A program made the position numbers and the translations under genes. From positions 124,001 through 188,000 of the forward strand of contig JACKBR010000003.1 in assembly GCA_020634495.1 (NCBI GenBank): a DNA stretch of 64,000 bases, written 5' to 3'. The DNA comes from Ardenticatenaceae bacterium (lineage in GTDB: Bacteria > Chloroflexota > Anaerolineae > Promineifilales > Promineifilaceae). How positions within the stretch are numbered: position 1 is the stretch's first letter; each line of letters begins with the position of its first letter. This document shows positions 32,738 through 39,905 of this stretch, one piece after another. Under the pieces are notes generated by a model, which saw only the letters and a program-made list of their open reading frames with translations, was not told the DNA's origin and made no database searches.

Positions 32738-34591
32738 GTGCAAAAAAATAGTCCGTTTGGTTTAGAGCAACCGCTCAATTTTGCAATAGGGGAGCGCCCC
32801 GTTCGCTTTCGGCCAGTTCTTTTGTGGCTGGGCGTGCTGGGGCTGTTCATTCTGTTTATCCCCCTTTATTTAATGGCTCATGCTTTGGGGAACGAGGTGA
32901 CCCGGCTTGAGGCCGACATGGGGCTTCGCCAGACGGCGTTGGCTGCTTCGCCTGCCGCTTTGCAGCAAGCCCAAAACCTGGTTGTTACTTTAACGGCCGT
33001 TCACAACCAAACCAACCAGATGACAGCCCTTTTGCCCACCTTAGCTGCTGAAAACGTGGATTGGAACGCAGCAATGGCGGCCATTAACAAAGGCGGCAGT
33101 CATGGCGTGCAGCTAACCAGTCTTGAGCAATCCGGCAACCAGCTCATTATTCGTGGACAGGCCATCAATGATGCAGGCGTGACGAATTATGCCCAGCAGC
33201 TAGAGGCGTCTGGGCAGTTTATTCAGGTTACAATTCAATCTGTGAACCAGGTGGCCGCGCCGGTTCAGTCGCCCACGCCGACCGTGCCTGCGCCAACGGC
33301 CGTTCCCACCGCACTCCCCACCAGCACCCCACGGCCAACGGCCGTTCCCACCAAAATCCCCACAACGCCCTGGCCCACCTGGACGCCAACGCCCAAGCTC
33401 ACTGACGATTTTGAATGGGACGATACAACCGCCAAACCCATTTTTGTGGGAGCCTTGGCCCAGCCGCACAACTTCTACCCCAATTTTGACCTAGACCAGG
33501 TTACCTTTTTGGCCAAGGCAGGCCGCACCTACGAAATCAGCACAGACTTTTTGGCCGAGGGCGTAGACACGTTCCTTACCGTCACTTTTGGCGATACGAC
33601 CCTGAGCAATGATGATGCAATTTTAGGCGTGCTTCGCTCCACCGTTACCATGCAGGCCCCCAGCAACAGCGATGTAGAAGTGCTGGTGCAAATTAGTAAT
33701 CGCGGAGTGTATGGGCCAGACAAATGGTACGATGTGCAGGTGGTGGAGATTGTGCCTGCGACGCCTACGCCCTCCATCACGCCCACCAGCGGAGCGCCCA
33801 CCAGCACGCCATCCCCCACCCAAGATTTACGGGACAGCTATGAGCCTGACGATACCAATCCCAAATCGATTGCCATTGGTGATGCGCAAATTCATAACTT
33901 TTATCCAGACGGCGATGTAGACAAAGTGGGTATTTTGGTGAAAAAGGGACGGTATTATCAAATTCTCACGTCGCAGCTAGGGATTGGGGTAGATACGGCC
34001 GTTACCGTCGAGTTCAATGGCGAAACCTGGCAAAACGACGATTACGCTCTGCCCGGTTCAGATAATTTTGCCTCATCAGTTTGCTTCCCCGCAGACGAAA
34101 ATGGAACGGCCGTGGCTACCATTAACAACGTGGGGCAGCAGTTTGGCCCCAGCAAAAGCTACGTCGTTTCCGTGCAAGAAGTACCCTTTCTCACGGTTGA
34201 TCCCGAAGCCGTTGATTTTGGCAACCAGGTCTCAGGCGGCGGGCCATTGACCCAAACGATGCACATTACCGGCACCGTGCCCCTTGATTGGGATGTAACC
34301 ACAGAAACGCCCTGGCTAAGCACAAATGTGATCACCGGAACCACGCCCGCCACGTTAACCCTCACCGCCAACCTCGCTGGCCTGGCGGACGGGCTGCATG
34401 AAGGCGAAATCACGCTGGGCTGGGCCGAATTTTGTCGCCAAACCATTCCCGTAACTGTTCAGATTGATCCAGCCCAAAGCAGCCGGCCAGATGGCAACGG
34501 CCGTACCTTCACGGTTGCTAAAGTTGCCTGGCTGCAAACTGGCACGGTGGAATTTGTCATTGTGGCCACCCTCAAGCCAATGGAGCCTTAA
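32738..34591 (+). CDS. PilN-like inner-membrane protein with C-terminal PPC and BACON-like domains
   Basis: This 617-residue protein starts at GTG 32738 (weak ribosome-binding site). A short cytoplasmic start and one TM helix ('LLWLGVLGLFILFIPLYLMA') lead to a periplasmic coiled coil. The PilN-type ferredoxin-like domain follows ('VQLTSLEQSGNQLIIRGQA' to 'NYAQQLEASGQFIQVTIQSV'). After a Pro/Thr-rich linker there are two PPC-like beta domains ('HNFYPNFDLDQVTFLAKAG' and 'HNFYPDGDVDKVGILVKKG'). A BACON-like repeat ('LTVDPEAVDFGNQV', 'TETPWLSTNVITGTTPATL') precedes the C-terminal strand. PilN normally bridges PilM and PilO in type IV pili. No pilM or other pil genes are here, and the added domains are unusual. 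It precedes a PilO-like gene by five bases. Confidence 0.72.
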   Translation: MQKNSPFGLEQPLNFAIGERPVRFRPVLLWLGVLGLFILFIPLYLMAHALGNEVTRLEADMGLRQTALAASPAALQQAQNLVVTLTAVHNQTNQMTALLPTLAAENVDWNAAMAAINKGGSHGVQLTSLEQSGNQLIIRGQAINDAGVTNYAQQLEASGQFIQVTIQSVNQVAAPVQSPTPTVPAPTAVPTALPTSTPRPTAVPTKIPTTPWPTWTPTPKLTDDFEWDDTTAKPIFVGALAQPHNFYPNFDLDQVTFLAKAGRTYEISTDFLAEGVDTFLTVTFGDTTLSNDDAILGVLRSTVTMQAPSNSDVEVLVQISNRGVYGPDKWYDVQVVEIVPATPTPSITPTSGAPTSTPSPTQDLRDSYEPDDTNPKSIAIGDAQIHNFYPDGDVDKVGILVKKGRYYQILTSQLGIGVDTAVTVEFNGETWQNDDYALPGSDNFASSVCFPADENGTAVATINNVGQQFGPSKSYVVSVQEVPFLTVDPEAVDFGNQVSGGGPLTQTMHITGTVPLDWDVTTETPWLSTNVITGTTPATLTLTANLAGLADGLHEGEITLGWAEFCRQTIPVTVQIDPAQSSRPDGNGRTFTVAKVAWLQTGTVEFVIVATLKPMEP

Positions 34592-34596
34592 CGGTT

Positions 34597-35727
34597 ATGA
34601 ACTTAGACCAGGAAGAGGTTCGCACCTTTGTGCGGGAAAACCAACAGATTATTTTGCCTCTGGCAATCATTGCCCTGCTGCTGTTGGTTTACATCATTGT
34701 CGTGCTGGCGGTTTTGCTGCCGCGCTGGCGGCAGCGCACGGAACTCACGGCTGCCAGCGCGACGGTTGAAGCGGTTTATGCTGACCGCACCACGCAGCAA
34801 AGCGACGTAGCCGGACAAATTTCCCAACAGGTTGAGACCGCCCAGGCGGCCTTTGATGGGCAGGTGAACTACTTTTTAACAGAAACGCAGGCGGCTGCCT
34901 TTTTGGATAATTTGTACACCACGGCGGCGGCAACGGCCGTTTCCATTGTCGATTTACAGGCCCAGGCTTTGCCGTCTGGCAGCTTTACGGTGGGTGAAAA
35001 ACCCGCCTATGACGTCCGTCAGTTTCATTTGGTGGCAGCCGGGGAGATTGCGGCGTTGAATACTTTTGTGGGGCATCTCAAGCAAACGGCCGTGGCCAGC
35101 ATCCGCCTGCAAAATTTACTGGTTACCGCTGGTGAGCCAGGCTCCCCTGGCAGCCTGAGCGTCGATTTGCTGCTCTACACCTCACCCTTTTCCTCAGGGG
35201 AATCGGTTGCTGACCTGCCCGGAGCCGTTGCTGCACCCTTGGCTACGGCCGTTCCCTCCCCAGTGCCCTTGCCCACAGCCGCAGCCACGCCTGTGCCAGA
35301 CATCAGCGGCCTGTCGGCCCAGCTGGATGCCGCTTGGGCTGCCGAAGATTGGCCTGAGGCCATTCGCTTCATTCAGCAAATTCGCCAGCAGGCTCCCACC
35401 GAGCCGGGCATGACCGAAAAATTGTATGCGGCGCGGGTAAATTTTGGGTATCAGCTGGCAGGTTTGGGGGAAACGGCCGCAGCCGCCGAACAGTTTGAGC
35501 AAGCCCTGGCCATCTTCCCCGAAGGGGTGGAAGCCGAAGCGGGCCTACAATCCCTGTTTGCCCCCACGCCAACGCCCACCCCTGAAACGGTTATCTATGT
35601 GGTGCAGCGGGGGGATACGCTTTACTCAATTGCCCGGCGCTACGGCGCAACGGTGGATGCTGTCAAAGCGGCCAATGGACTGACCAGCAACAACATCAGT
35701 CCCGGCCAGCAGCTCATTATTCCCTAA
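34597..35727 (+). CDS. PilO-like inner-membrane protein with C-terminal LysM domain
   Basis: This 376-residue protein has a short cytoplasmic start, one TM helix ('LALIIALLLLVYIIVVLAVL'-like, residues ~20-42) and a coiled coil. A PilO-like periplasmic domain follows ('ALNTFVGHLKQTAVASIRLQ' is the usual first helix of the fold). After a Pro/Ala-rich linker come two TPR-like helical hairpins ('AWAAEDWPEAIRFIQQIRQQ', 'GLGETAAAAEQFEQALAIFP') and a C-terminal LysM domain ('VIYVVQRGDTLYSIARRYGA' to 'NISPGQQLIIP'). LysM binds peptidoglycan-type glycans, so the protein probably ties the PilN/PilO-like pair to the cell wall. It is translated right after the PilN-like gene. Confidence 0.75.
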   Translation: MNLDQEEVRTFVRENQQIILPLAIIALLLLVYIIVVLAVLLPRWRQRTELTAASATVEAVYADRTTQQSDVAGQISQQVETAQAAFDGQVNYFLTETQAAAFLDNLYTTAAATAVSIVDLQAQALPSGSFTVGEKPAYDVRQFHLVAAGEIAALNTFVGHLKQTAVASIRLQNLLVTAGEPGSPGSLSVDLLLYTSPFSSGESVADLPGAVAAPLATAVPSPVPLPTAAATPVPDISGLSAQLDAAWAAEDWPEAIRFIQQIRQQAPTEPGMTEKLYAARVNFGYQLAGLGETAAAAEQFEQALAIFPEGVEAEAGLQSLFAPTPTPTPETVIYVVQRGDTLYSIARRYGATVDAVKAANGLTSNNISPGQQLIIP

Positions 35728-35830
35728 CTGCTTACCCTGCAAGCCACCGAGTACACAAAGGTCTTTGAGGCGATGCTTCCATTCTCATCGTCCTCTTTTT
35801 GTTCTGTAGCTTTCTGGAATAAGTTCTAAA

Positions 35831-36454
35831 TTAGTCTAAAGTGCGTACGCCGCGCCACATGGGCGTTTGGTTGTAGTCAAAGTAGCGGGCTTTGTGCAGG
35901 GTGAGGGCGTTGCTGTTTTGGATACTTTGGGGCAAACGGCCGTTATAAATCCGAATTGAGTGATAAAAATTGGGCGACAATTCATAAACCGCTTTGGCAT
36001 GGGCTTCGCTGCGGCTCCAGCCCATTTGGGCCTCCACGTTGGTGAACAGAACCAAATTGGCGTAGTTGCCATCCTTCAGCAGCATGGTGCTGTAGCTGAT
36101 CAATCCCTCGTGCTGCGGAATCTCTTTCAGCAGCGTGATGTCAAATTCTTGGGCCAGCTGAATATCAGCCTGGGAGCGACTTTGGCCAAAGAAGCCAACG
36201 ACGTGAATGAGGCTTATCTGCTGGAAATGGCCGGGATTGGCCAGCACCTGGCGATGAATCCAGCTATCGTTGCCTGGCAGGTTAAACAAGATGGTGTGGG
36301 GCACATCGGGCATCATGTGGGGGTTAGACAGGGTGAGATGCAGCTGCTGGGCCATGTAGCACAAGGTGTTCAGGTCCAGGGGAACGTGATCTGGGTGGGT
36401 AAACGGCCGTTCGGCGAGAATGTCGGTGGGGGATAATTGAACGACGCTGTCCAT
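35831..36454 (-). CDS. Hypothetical protein
   Basis: This 207-residue soluble protein has no signal peptide. It has alternating strands and helices ('HVPLDLNTLCYMAQQLHLT', 'SDWIHRQVLAN'-like, 'GYANLVLFTNVEAQMGWSRS') and a conserved-looking end 'HKARYFDYNQTPMWRGVRTL'. Repeated aromatic and His residues might suggest ligand binding, but I do not recognise the family. It lies 22 bases downstream of the IclR-type regulator on the same strand, so the two are probably one transcription unit. Confidence 0.65.
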   Translation of the reverse strand: MDSVVQLSPTDILAERPFTHPDHVPLDLNTLCYMAQQLHLTLSNPHMMPDVPHTILFNLPGNDSWIHRQVLANPGHFQQISLIHVVGFFGQSRSQADIQLAQEFDITLLKEIPQHEGLISYSTMLLKDGNYANLVLFTNVEAQMGWSRSEAHAKAVYELSPNFYHSIRIYNGRLPQSIQNSNALTLHKARYFDYNQTPMWRGVRTLD

Positions 36455-36476
36455 GATGAGATGAGCCTCCTCTTTG

Positions 36477-37277
36477 TTAAGTCATGCTGTTGTTGGGCGC
36501 TGGCACAAAGCCTAACGCCGCCGATATGGTCTGGCAGGTTTCCAGGAGCGTGGGCAAAAACGTCTGGAATGTCGCCGCGCTCAGCCGGTAAGCCGGGCCG
36601 GAAATTGAAATGGTGGCCAGCAAGTTTCCCAGATGATTGTAAAGTGGCCCGGCTACAGAGCTAAAGCCTGTTTCATACTCTTCATGTACGATGGCATACT
36701 TTTGCTGGCAAATCTGGGTCAACTGCCGGGTTAACTGGTAGCTGTCGGTAACGGTGTTTGGGGTGTATTTTTTGAGCGGGCTGGGCAGTACGGCCGTACG
36801 TTCCTCAGGGGTCATGTGGGCCAAAATGAGCTTGCCGCTGGCCGTGCAGTGCAGCGGCGACCGGCGACCAATCCAACCAATGTATTGAATGGGCTGCGGG
36901 CTGGCGGCTCGGTCAACATTGACACATTCCTGCCCGTCTAGCACCGTGACGTTTACCGTTTCTTGCGTAAGATTGGCCAGCGCTGCCAGATGCGGCTGGG
37001 CAGCCGCCCGCGCATTGAGCCGCCCCAAAGCGACGCCAGCCAGGCTCACCAAACCCACTCCCAGGCAATATTTGCCGTTTCCCTGATTTTGGGCAATTAA
37101 ACCCTCTGCTTGCAGTGTGGCAATCATGCGAGAGACGGTGCTCTTGTGCAGCCCCAGGCGGCGGCTCAATTCAGAGACGCCCAATTCTGGCTCGCTTTCG
37201 GTAAAGCTGCGCAAAATAGCCACAGCGCGCTGCACGGATTGAATGGGAGCAGTTGGAGTGTGTGTATTTTGGTTCAT
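36477..37277 (-). CDS. IclR-family transcriptional regulator
   Basis: In this 266-residue protein the N-terminal winged helix-turn-helix ('SVQRAVAILRSFTESEPELG', 'VSELSRRLGLHKSTVSRMIA') is followed by the IclR ligand-binding domain. That domain contains 'ETVNVTVLDGQECVNVDRA', 'IGRRSPLHCTASGKLILAHM' (conserved Ser-Gly-Lys loop), 'IVHEEYETGFSSVAGPLYN' and 'TISISGPAYRLS'. IclR proteins usually control catabolic operons in response to small carboxylates. The downstream hypothetical gene may be co-expressed; the real target is not evident. Confidence 0.94.
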   Translation of the reverse strand: MNQNTHTPTAPIQSVQRAVAILRSFTESEPELGVSELSRRLGLHKSTVSRMIATLQAEGLIAQNQGNGKYCLGVGLVSLAGVALGRLNARAAAQPHLAALANLTQETVNVTVLDGQECVNVDRAASPQPIQYIGWIGRRSPLHCTASGKLILAHMTPEERTAVLPSPLKKYTPNTVTDSYQLTRQLTQICQQKYAIVHEEYETGFSSVAGPLYNHLGNLLATISISGPAYRLSAATFQTFLPTLLETCQTISAALGFVPAPNNSMT

Positions 37278-37374
37278 GCGCCTTTGTTGCGTATTATGAA
37301 ACAGCGTTTTGGCATACGGTTCAGGTGAGTATAACCTTAGTCGAGAGAACTTTCAATCTAACTTTCTTTGTTTG

Positions 37375-37435
37375 AGGACTGGCAATCCTGGGCTTGGGCA
37401 GACGCAAAACCAGCATATTTAGGACTGCCAGTCCT
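37375..37435. repeat. Pair of AGGACTG..CAGTCCT hairpins
   Basis: AGGACTGGCAATCCT (37375-37389) and AGGACTGCCAGTCCT (37421-37435) are two near-identical 15-base palindromes 31 bases apart, in the gap between the IclR gene and the ammonia-lyase homologue. They could be a dispersed repeat, or an operator pair for the regulator. No decision can be made from one locus. Confidence 0.5.
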
Positions 37436-37453
37436 CTCATACGCGCCCAGCGT

Positions 37454-38677
37454 TTAGGGTTGGTGCAGTTTTTGCATTTCGTTGTAGTGTAGCTGTGGCG
37501 GGCCGCTCAGCCAGGTGGGACGAAGGGCCAGGGCAATGTGGGTCGTCAGTGCAGCTGCTTCACCAGATAGAAGGAGCGGCTGGTTTTGAGATTTTAGGTG
37601 CAAAACGGCCGTAATCGCTCCCTCCAAGTTTCCCAGCCGGGGTAGTTCAATGTGTACCATGTGGCAAACCTTCGGGTTGGCAAAATGAGCTGCGTCTTCT
37701 GGGGAGTCCACCCAGGCATCGGCCACCAGCCTGGAGGTCATGCGGCGAATGGCAAAATAGCCCACTAATTTCTGTAGTGATTTTTGCTGTGCCTCACGGC
37801 CGTTCTGCCACACTGGATTTTGAATCGCCAACTTGAATGGTTTCACTGCTTGTTCCAACCCAGCCAGCGCTCCCAAAACCTTGCCTTCGTCATTGTTAAA
37901 CAGCTCGCTAAAGCTGTCCCGCAAATCAAGGTGAAGCATGGGTTGAAAATCAGAATTTAACGTTGGCAGCCAGGCCGCGACCTGTCGCAAATGGTGTTGA
38001 AGCCGTTCGGCGTTGGCTCCCAGCGTGTTTTTGTGGTTGTTTTCACCTGTGGTATAACCCAACGCAGCAACGTGGGTGGCCAAAATGGCGCTGGCCGTCT
38101 GGATGTTTTCATCATTGAGCGCGATGTGCAGCGGAACGGCCGTATCCACCCAATCCAACGCATATTCCCGCGCCACCAACGCCGCCACCGTCTCCCGATT
38201 CACGGCAGCCACTGCCTGTAAAAGCGCCGCTGTCAGGCCATATTGCAAGGCTGGATGCAACGGCCGTTTCACCGTCACAGTTTCTTCTTTGGGGGCGGGC
38301 GGCGTTTCTTCCGCCAAAAAGCCTGTGATCAGGCTGCGCCGCGAAACGGCTCCGGTGACTGGCTTCGGGCGAGGCGGCGTGATCTTGTTGTAGGTGAATG
38401 TTTCGGTGAGCGGCAGCAGCATGTGTGCCAGGGGTCGGAATTCGGCAGCGGGCTGGCCTTGCCACAGCGGTGCCACGACCTGTTGAATCTGGTTTGCTGC
38501 CTGGATGGGGTCGAAGACGGCCGTTTCACCCACCCGTGAAGCAGCAGGCACATCAACACAATTGGCCCAGAACCGCTGCCCGTCGCTTAGCTGAATACCG
38601 ACTGTGAGTTGGGAACGGCCGTTTCTGGCCAGTGTCGGCACAGTCAGCAGCGATGAGATAACGAGATTTTCAGACAT
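37454..38677 (-). CDS. Degenerate methylaspartate ammonia-lyase (enolase superfamily) homologue
   Basis: This 407-residue protein has the MAL family layout: 'RPLHPALQYGLTAALLQA', 'QPMLHLDLRDSFSELFNNDE' (family LHIDVYG), 'FKLAIQNPVW' (family YIEGPVD), 'SRLVADAWVDSPEDAAHFA' (family VADEW.NT.ED) and 'VCHMVHIELPRLGNLEGAI' (family HMVQIKTPDLGGI). The first and third metal-ligand Asp residues are kept. The second metal-ligand Glu is Gln, and the catalytic Lys (QIK) is Glu. MAL activity therefore looks lost, so it may be a pseudoenzyme or have another role. The gene carries five ACGGCCGT octamers. Its start codon overlaps that of the divergent gene at 38676. Confidence 0.72.
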   Translation of the reverse strand: MSENLVISSLLTVPTLARNGRSQLTVGIQLSDGQRFWANCVDVPAASRVGETAVFDPIQAANQIQQVVAPLWQGQPAAEFRPLAHMLLPLTETFTYNKITPPRPKPVTGAVSRRSLITGFLAEETPPAPKEETVTVKRPLHPALQYGLTAALLQAVAAVNRETVAALVAREYALDWVDTAVPLHIALNDENIQTASAILATHVAALGYTTGENNHKNTLGANAERLQHHLRQVAAWLPTLNSDFQPMLHLDLRDSFSELFNNDEGKVLGALAGLEQAVKPFKLAIQNPVWQNGREAQQKSLQKLVGYFAIRRMTSRLVADAWVDSPEDAAHFANPKVCHMVHIELPRLGNLEGAITAVLHLKSQNQPLLLSGEAAALTTHIALALRPTWLSGPPQLHYNEMQKLHQP

Positions 38678-39095
38678 GGATAATTCAGCTTTAGCTCAAA
38701 AAAAATATAACCAACGTATTTTTGCGGGTTGTGGCTTATTACTCTTCATCTTCTTTTTTGGTATTGCCTTTGGCCTGGTTGCCCTCGTCAAACACGACCG
38801 CGCCTTAGTGCGCTACCCCGGTTCCACCGCTGTGGCCATGCACAGCAACTACGGCAGCTTGCCCCGCTCCTACAATTGGGACGACACCTTCCGCACAGAT
38901 GACAGTTTCCACGCCGTCTACGAATGGTACTCCGTCACCTTTGATATGGGAGCCGAATCTCGCGCCAATGGCTCCTGTATTTTACTTGAAACCGACAATG
39001 AATACTTCCTCGTTAAGCGATTTATGACGGTAACTATTTGTGGTGCAGCTGAAGGTCAGCTTGTTTTTGTAGATCGCACCACCCGGTTTGAGTAA
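38676..39095 (+). CDS. Small single-pass membrane protein of unknown function
   Basis: This 139-residue protein has a short polar N-terminus ('MDNSALAQKKYNQRI'), one strong TM helix ('CGLLLFIFFFGIAFGLVALV') and a ~95-residue extracytoplasmic domain ('NWDDTFRTDDSFHAVYEWYS', 'SCILLETDNEYFLVKRFMTV') with two Cys that could pair. I do not recognise the family. It is divergent from the ammonia-lyase homologue with start codons that overlap in a single CATG (38675-38678). It is followed by a good bidirectional terminator. Confidence 0.7.
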   Translation: MDNSALAQKKYNQRIFAGCGLLLFIFFFGIAFGLVALVKHDRALVRYPGSTAVAMHSNYGSLPRSYNWDDTFRTDDSFHAVYEWYSVTFDMGAESRANGSCILLETDNEYFLVKRFMTVTICGAAEGQLVFVDRTTRFE

Positions 39096-39118
39096 ATGAC
39101 CCAATTCGCCATTTAATA

Positions 39119-39149
39119 AAAAAGAGAAGGAAAAGCTCCTTCTCTTTTT
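39119..39149. terminator. Bidirectional rho-independent terminator
   Basis: AAAGAGAAGGA (39121-39131), loop AAAGC, TCCTTCTCTTT (39137-39147), with A-run before and T-run after. It lies between the convergent ends of the small membrane protein and the CBS-ACT gene, so it can serve both. Confidence 0.88.
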
Positions 39150-39173
39150 CACCGGTTCGTTTCCCTGCGGCGG

Positions 39174-39833
39174 CTACACCACATCCCGAACATCAACAAT
39201 TTGCTGCCCTGCAATGTGGCTAAAGGCGCTGCGTACCTCCGCCTCTGTAACACTGGGAATTTTAAGCACAACATCATATAAACCCTCTTGGCGGCGCGTT
39301 GGGTACGTGCCAATGGCCATCACCCCCCAATCATTATCCGCCAACGCTTTGGCCAGCTTGGCAAACTCACCTTTGCGGTTGGGCATACGCACCGTCACCC
39401 GCAAACCATCCACTGGCAGCCCCATCAGTTCCTGATAAGAATGCAAAATATCCACTTCCGAGACAATGCCCTCAATCGCGCCATCGCTATCAATCACCGG
39501 CAGGCAGCCAATCTTGTTGTCGGCCATCATTTTGGCGGCTCGCTCAATTGTCCGATCAGCTGCAATAGTGAGCACATTTTCTCTTTGAACCATCACATCT
39601 TTTACGGTTAAGTTGCTCAACTGCCGGGAAATTTCCCACATGTTCAGACTCCCCAGCGAATCTGGTTTCAAAGAAAGCCGGGTGCGCGTAATTAATCCTT
39701 CCAGCATTTTTCCATCAGAAGCAACTGGCAAATGCCGAATATGATTTTCTGCCATAATTTTTTGGGCCTCGGCTGCTTTGGTGGACGGTGCAATAATGAT
39801 TGGATGTCGCGTCATACGATCTTTAACAAGCAT
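39174..39833 (-). CDS. CBS-pair protein with C-terminal ACT domain (AcuB-like)
   Basis: In this 219-residue protein two CBS motifs ('LVKDRMTRHPIIIAPSTKAA' to 'RHLPVASDGKMLEGLITRTR'; 'TVKDVMVQRENVLTIAADRT' to 'IGCLPVIDSDGAIEGIVSEV') form a Bateman module that binds adenosyl ligands. The C-terminal ~70 residues ('DGLRVTVRMPNRKGEFAKLA') form an ACT-like regulatory domain. AcuB in Bacillus has this architecture and is linked to acetoin use. Here no acu genes are nearby, so it is best seen as a generic energy or metabolite sensor. A strong ribosome-binding site (AGGAAGGG) precedes ATG. Confidence 0.9.
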   Translation of the reverse strand: MLVKDRMTRHPIIIAPSTKAAEAQKIMAENHIRHLPVASDGKMLEGLITRTRLSLKPDSLGSLNMWEISRQLSNLTVKDVMVQRENVLTIAADRTIERAAKMMADNKIGCLPVIDSDGAIEGIVSEVDILHSYQELMGLPVDGLRVTVRMPNRKGEFAKLAKALADNDWGVMAIGTYPTRRQEGLYDVVLKIPSVTEAEVRSAFSHIAGQQIVDVRDVV

Positions 39834-39905
39834 TTTTCTTCCCTTCCTGTAGGTGTATTAGACCAGTGCGTCTAATTTTTGCCTTTTACTTGAGCAAATC
39901 ATTTG

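Noticed and set aside
33230..33400. Pro/Thr-rich repeats in the PilN-like gene as a mobile repeat
   Set aside because: This is a normal low-complexity linker; similar ones occur in the LysM and DUF3048 proteins.
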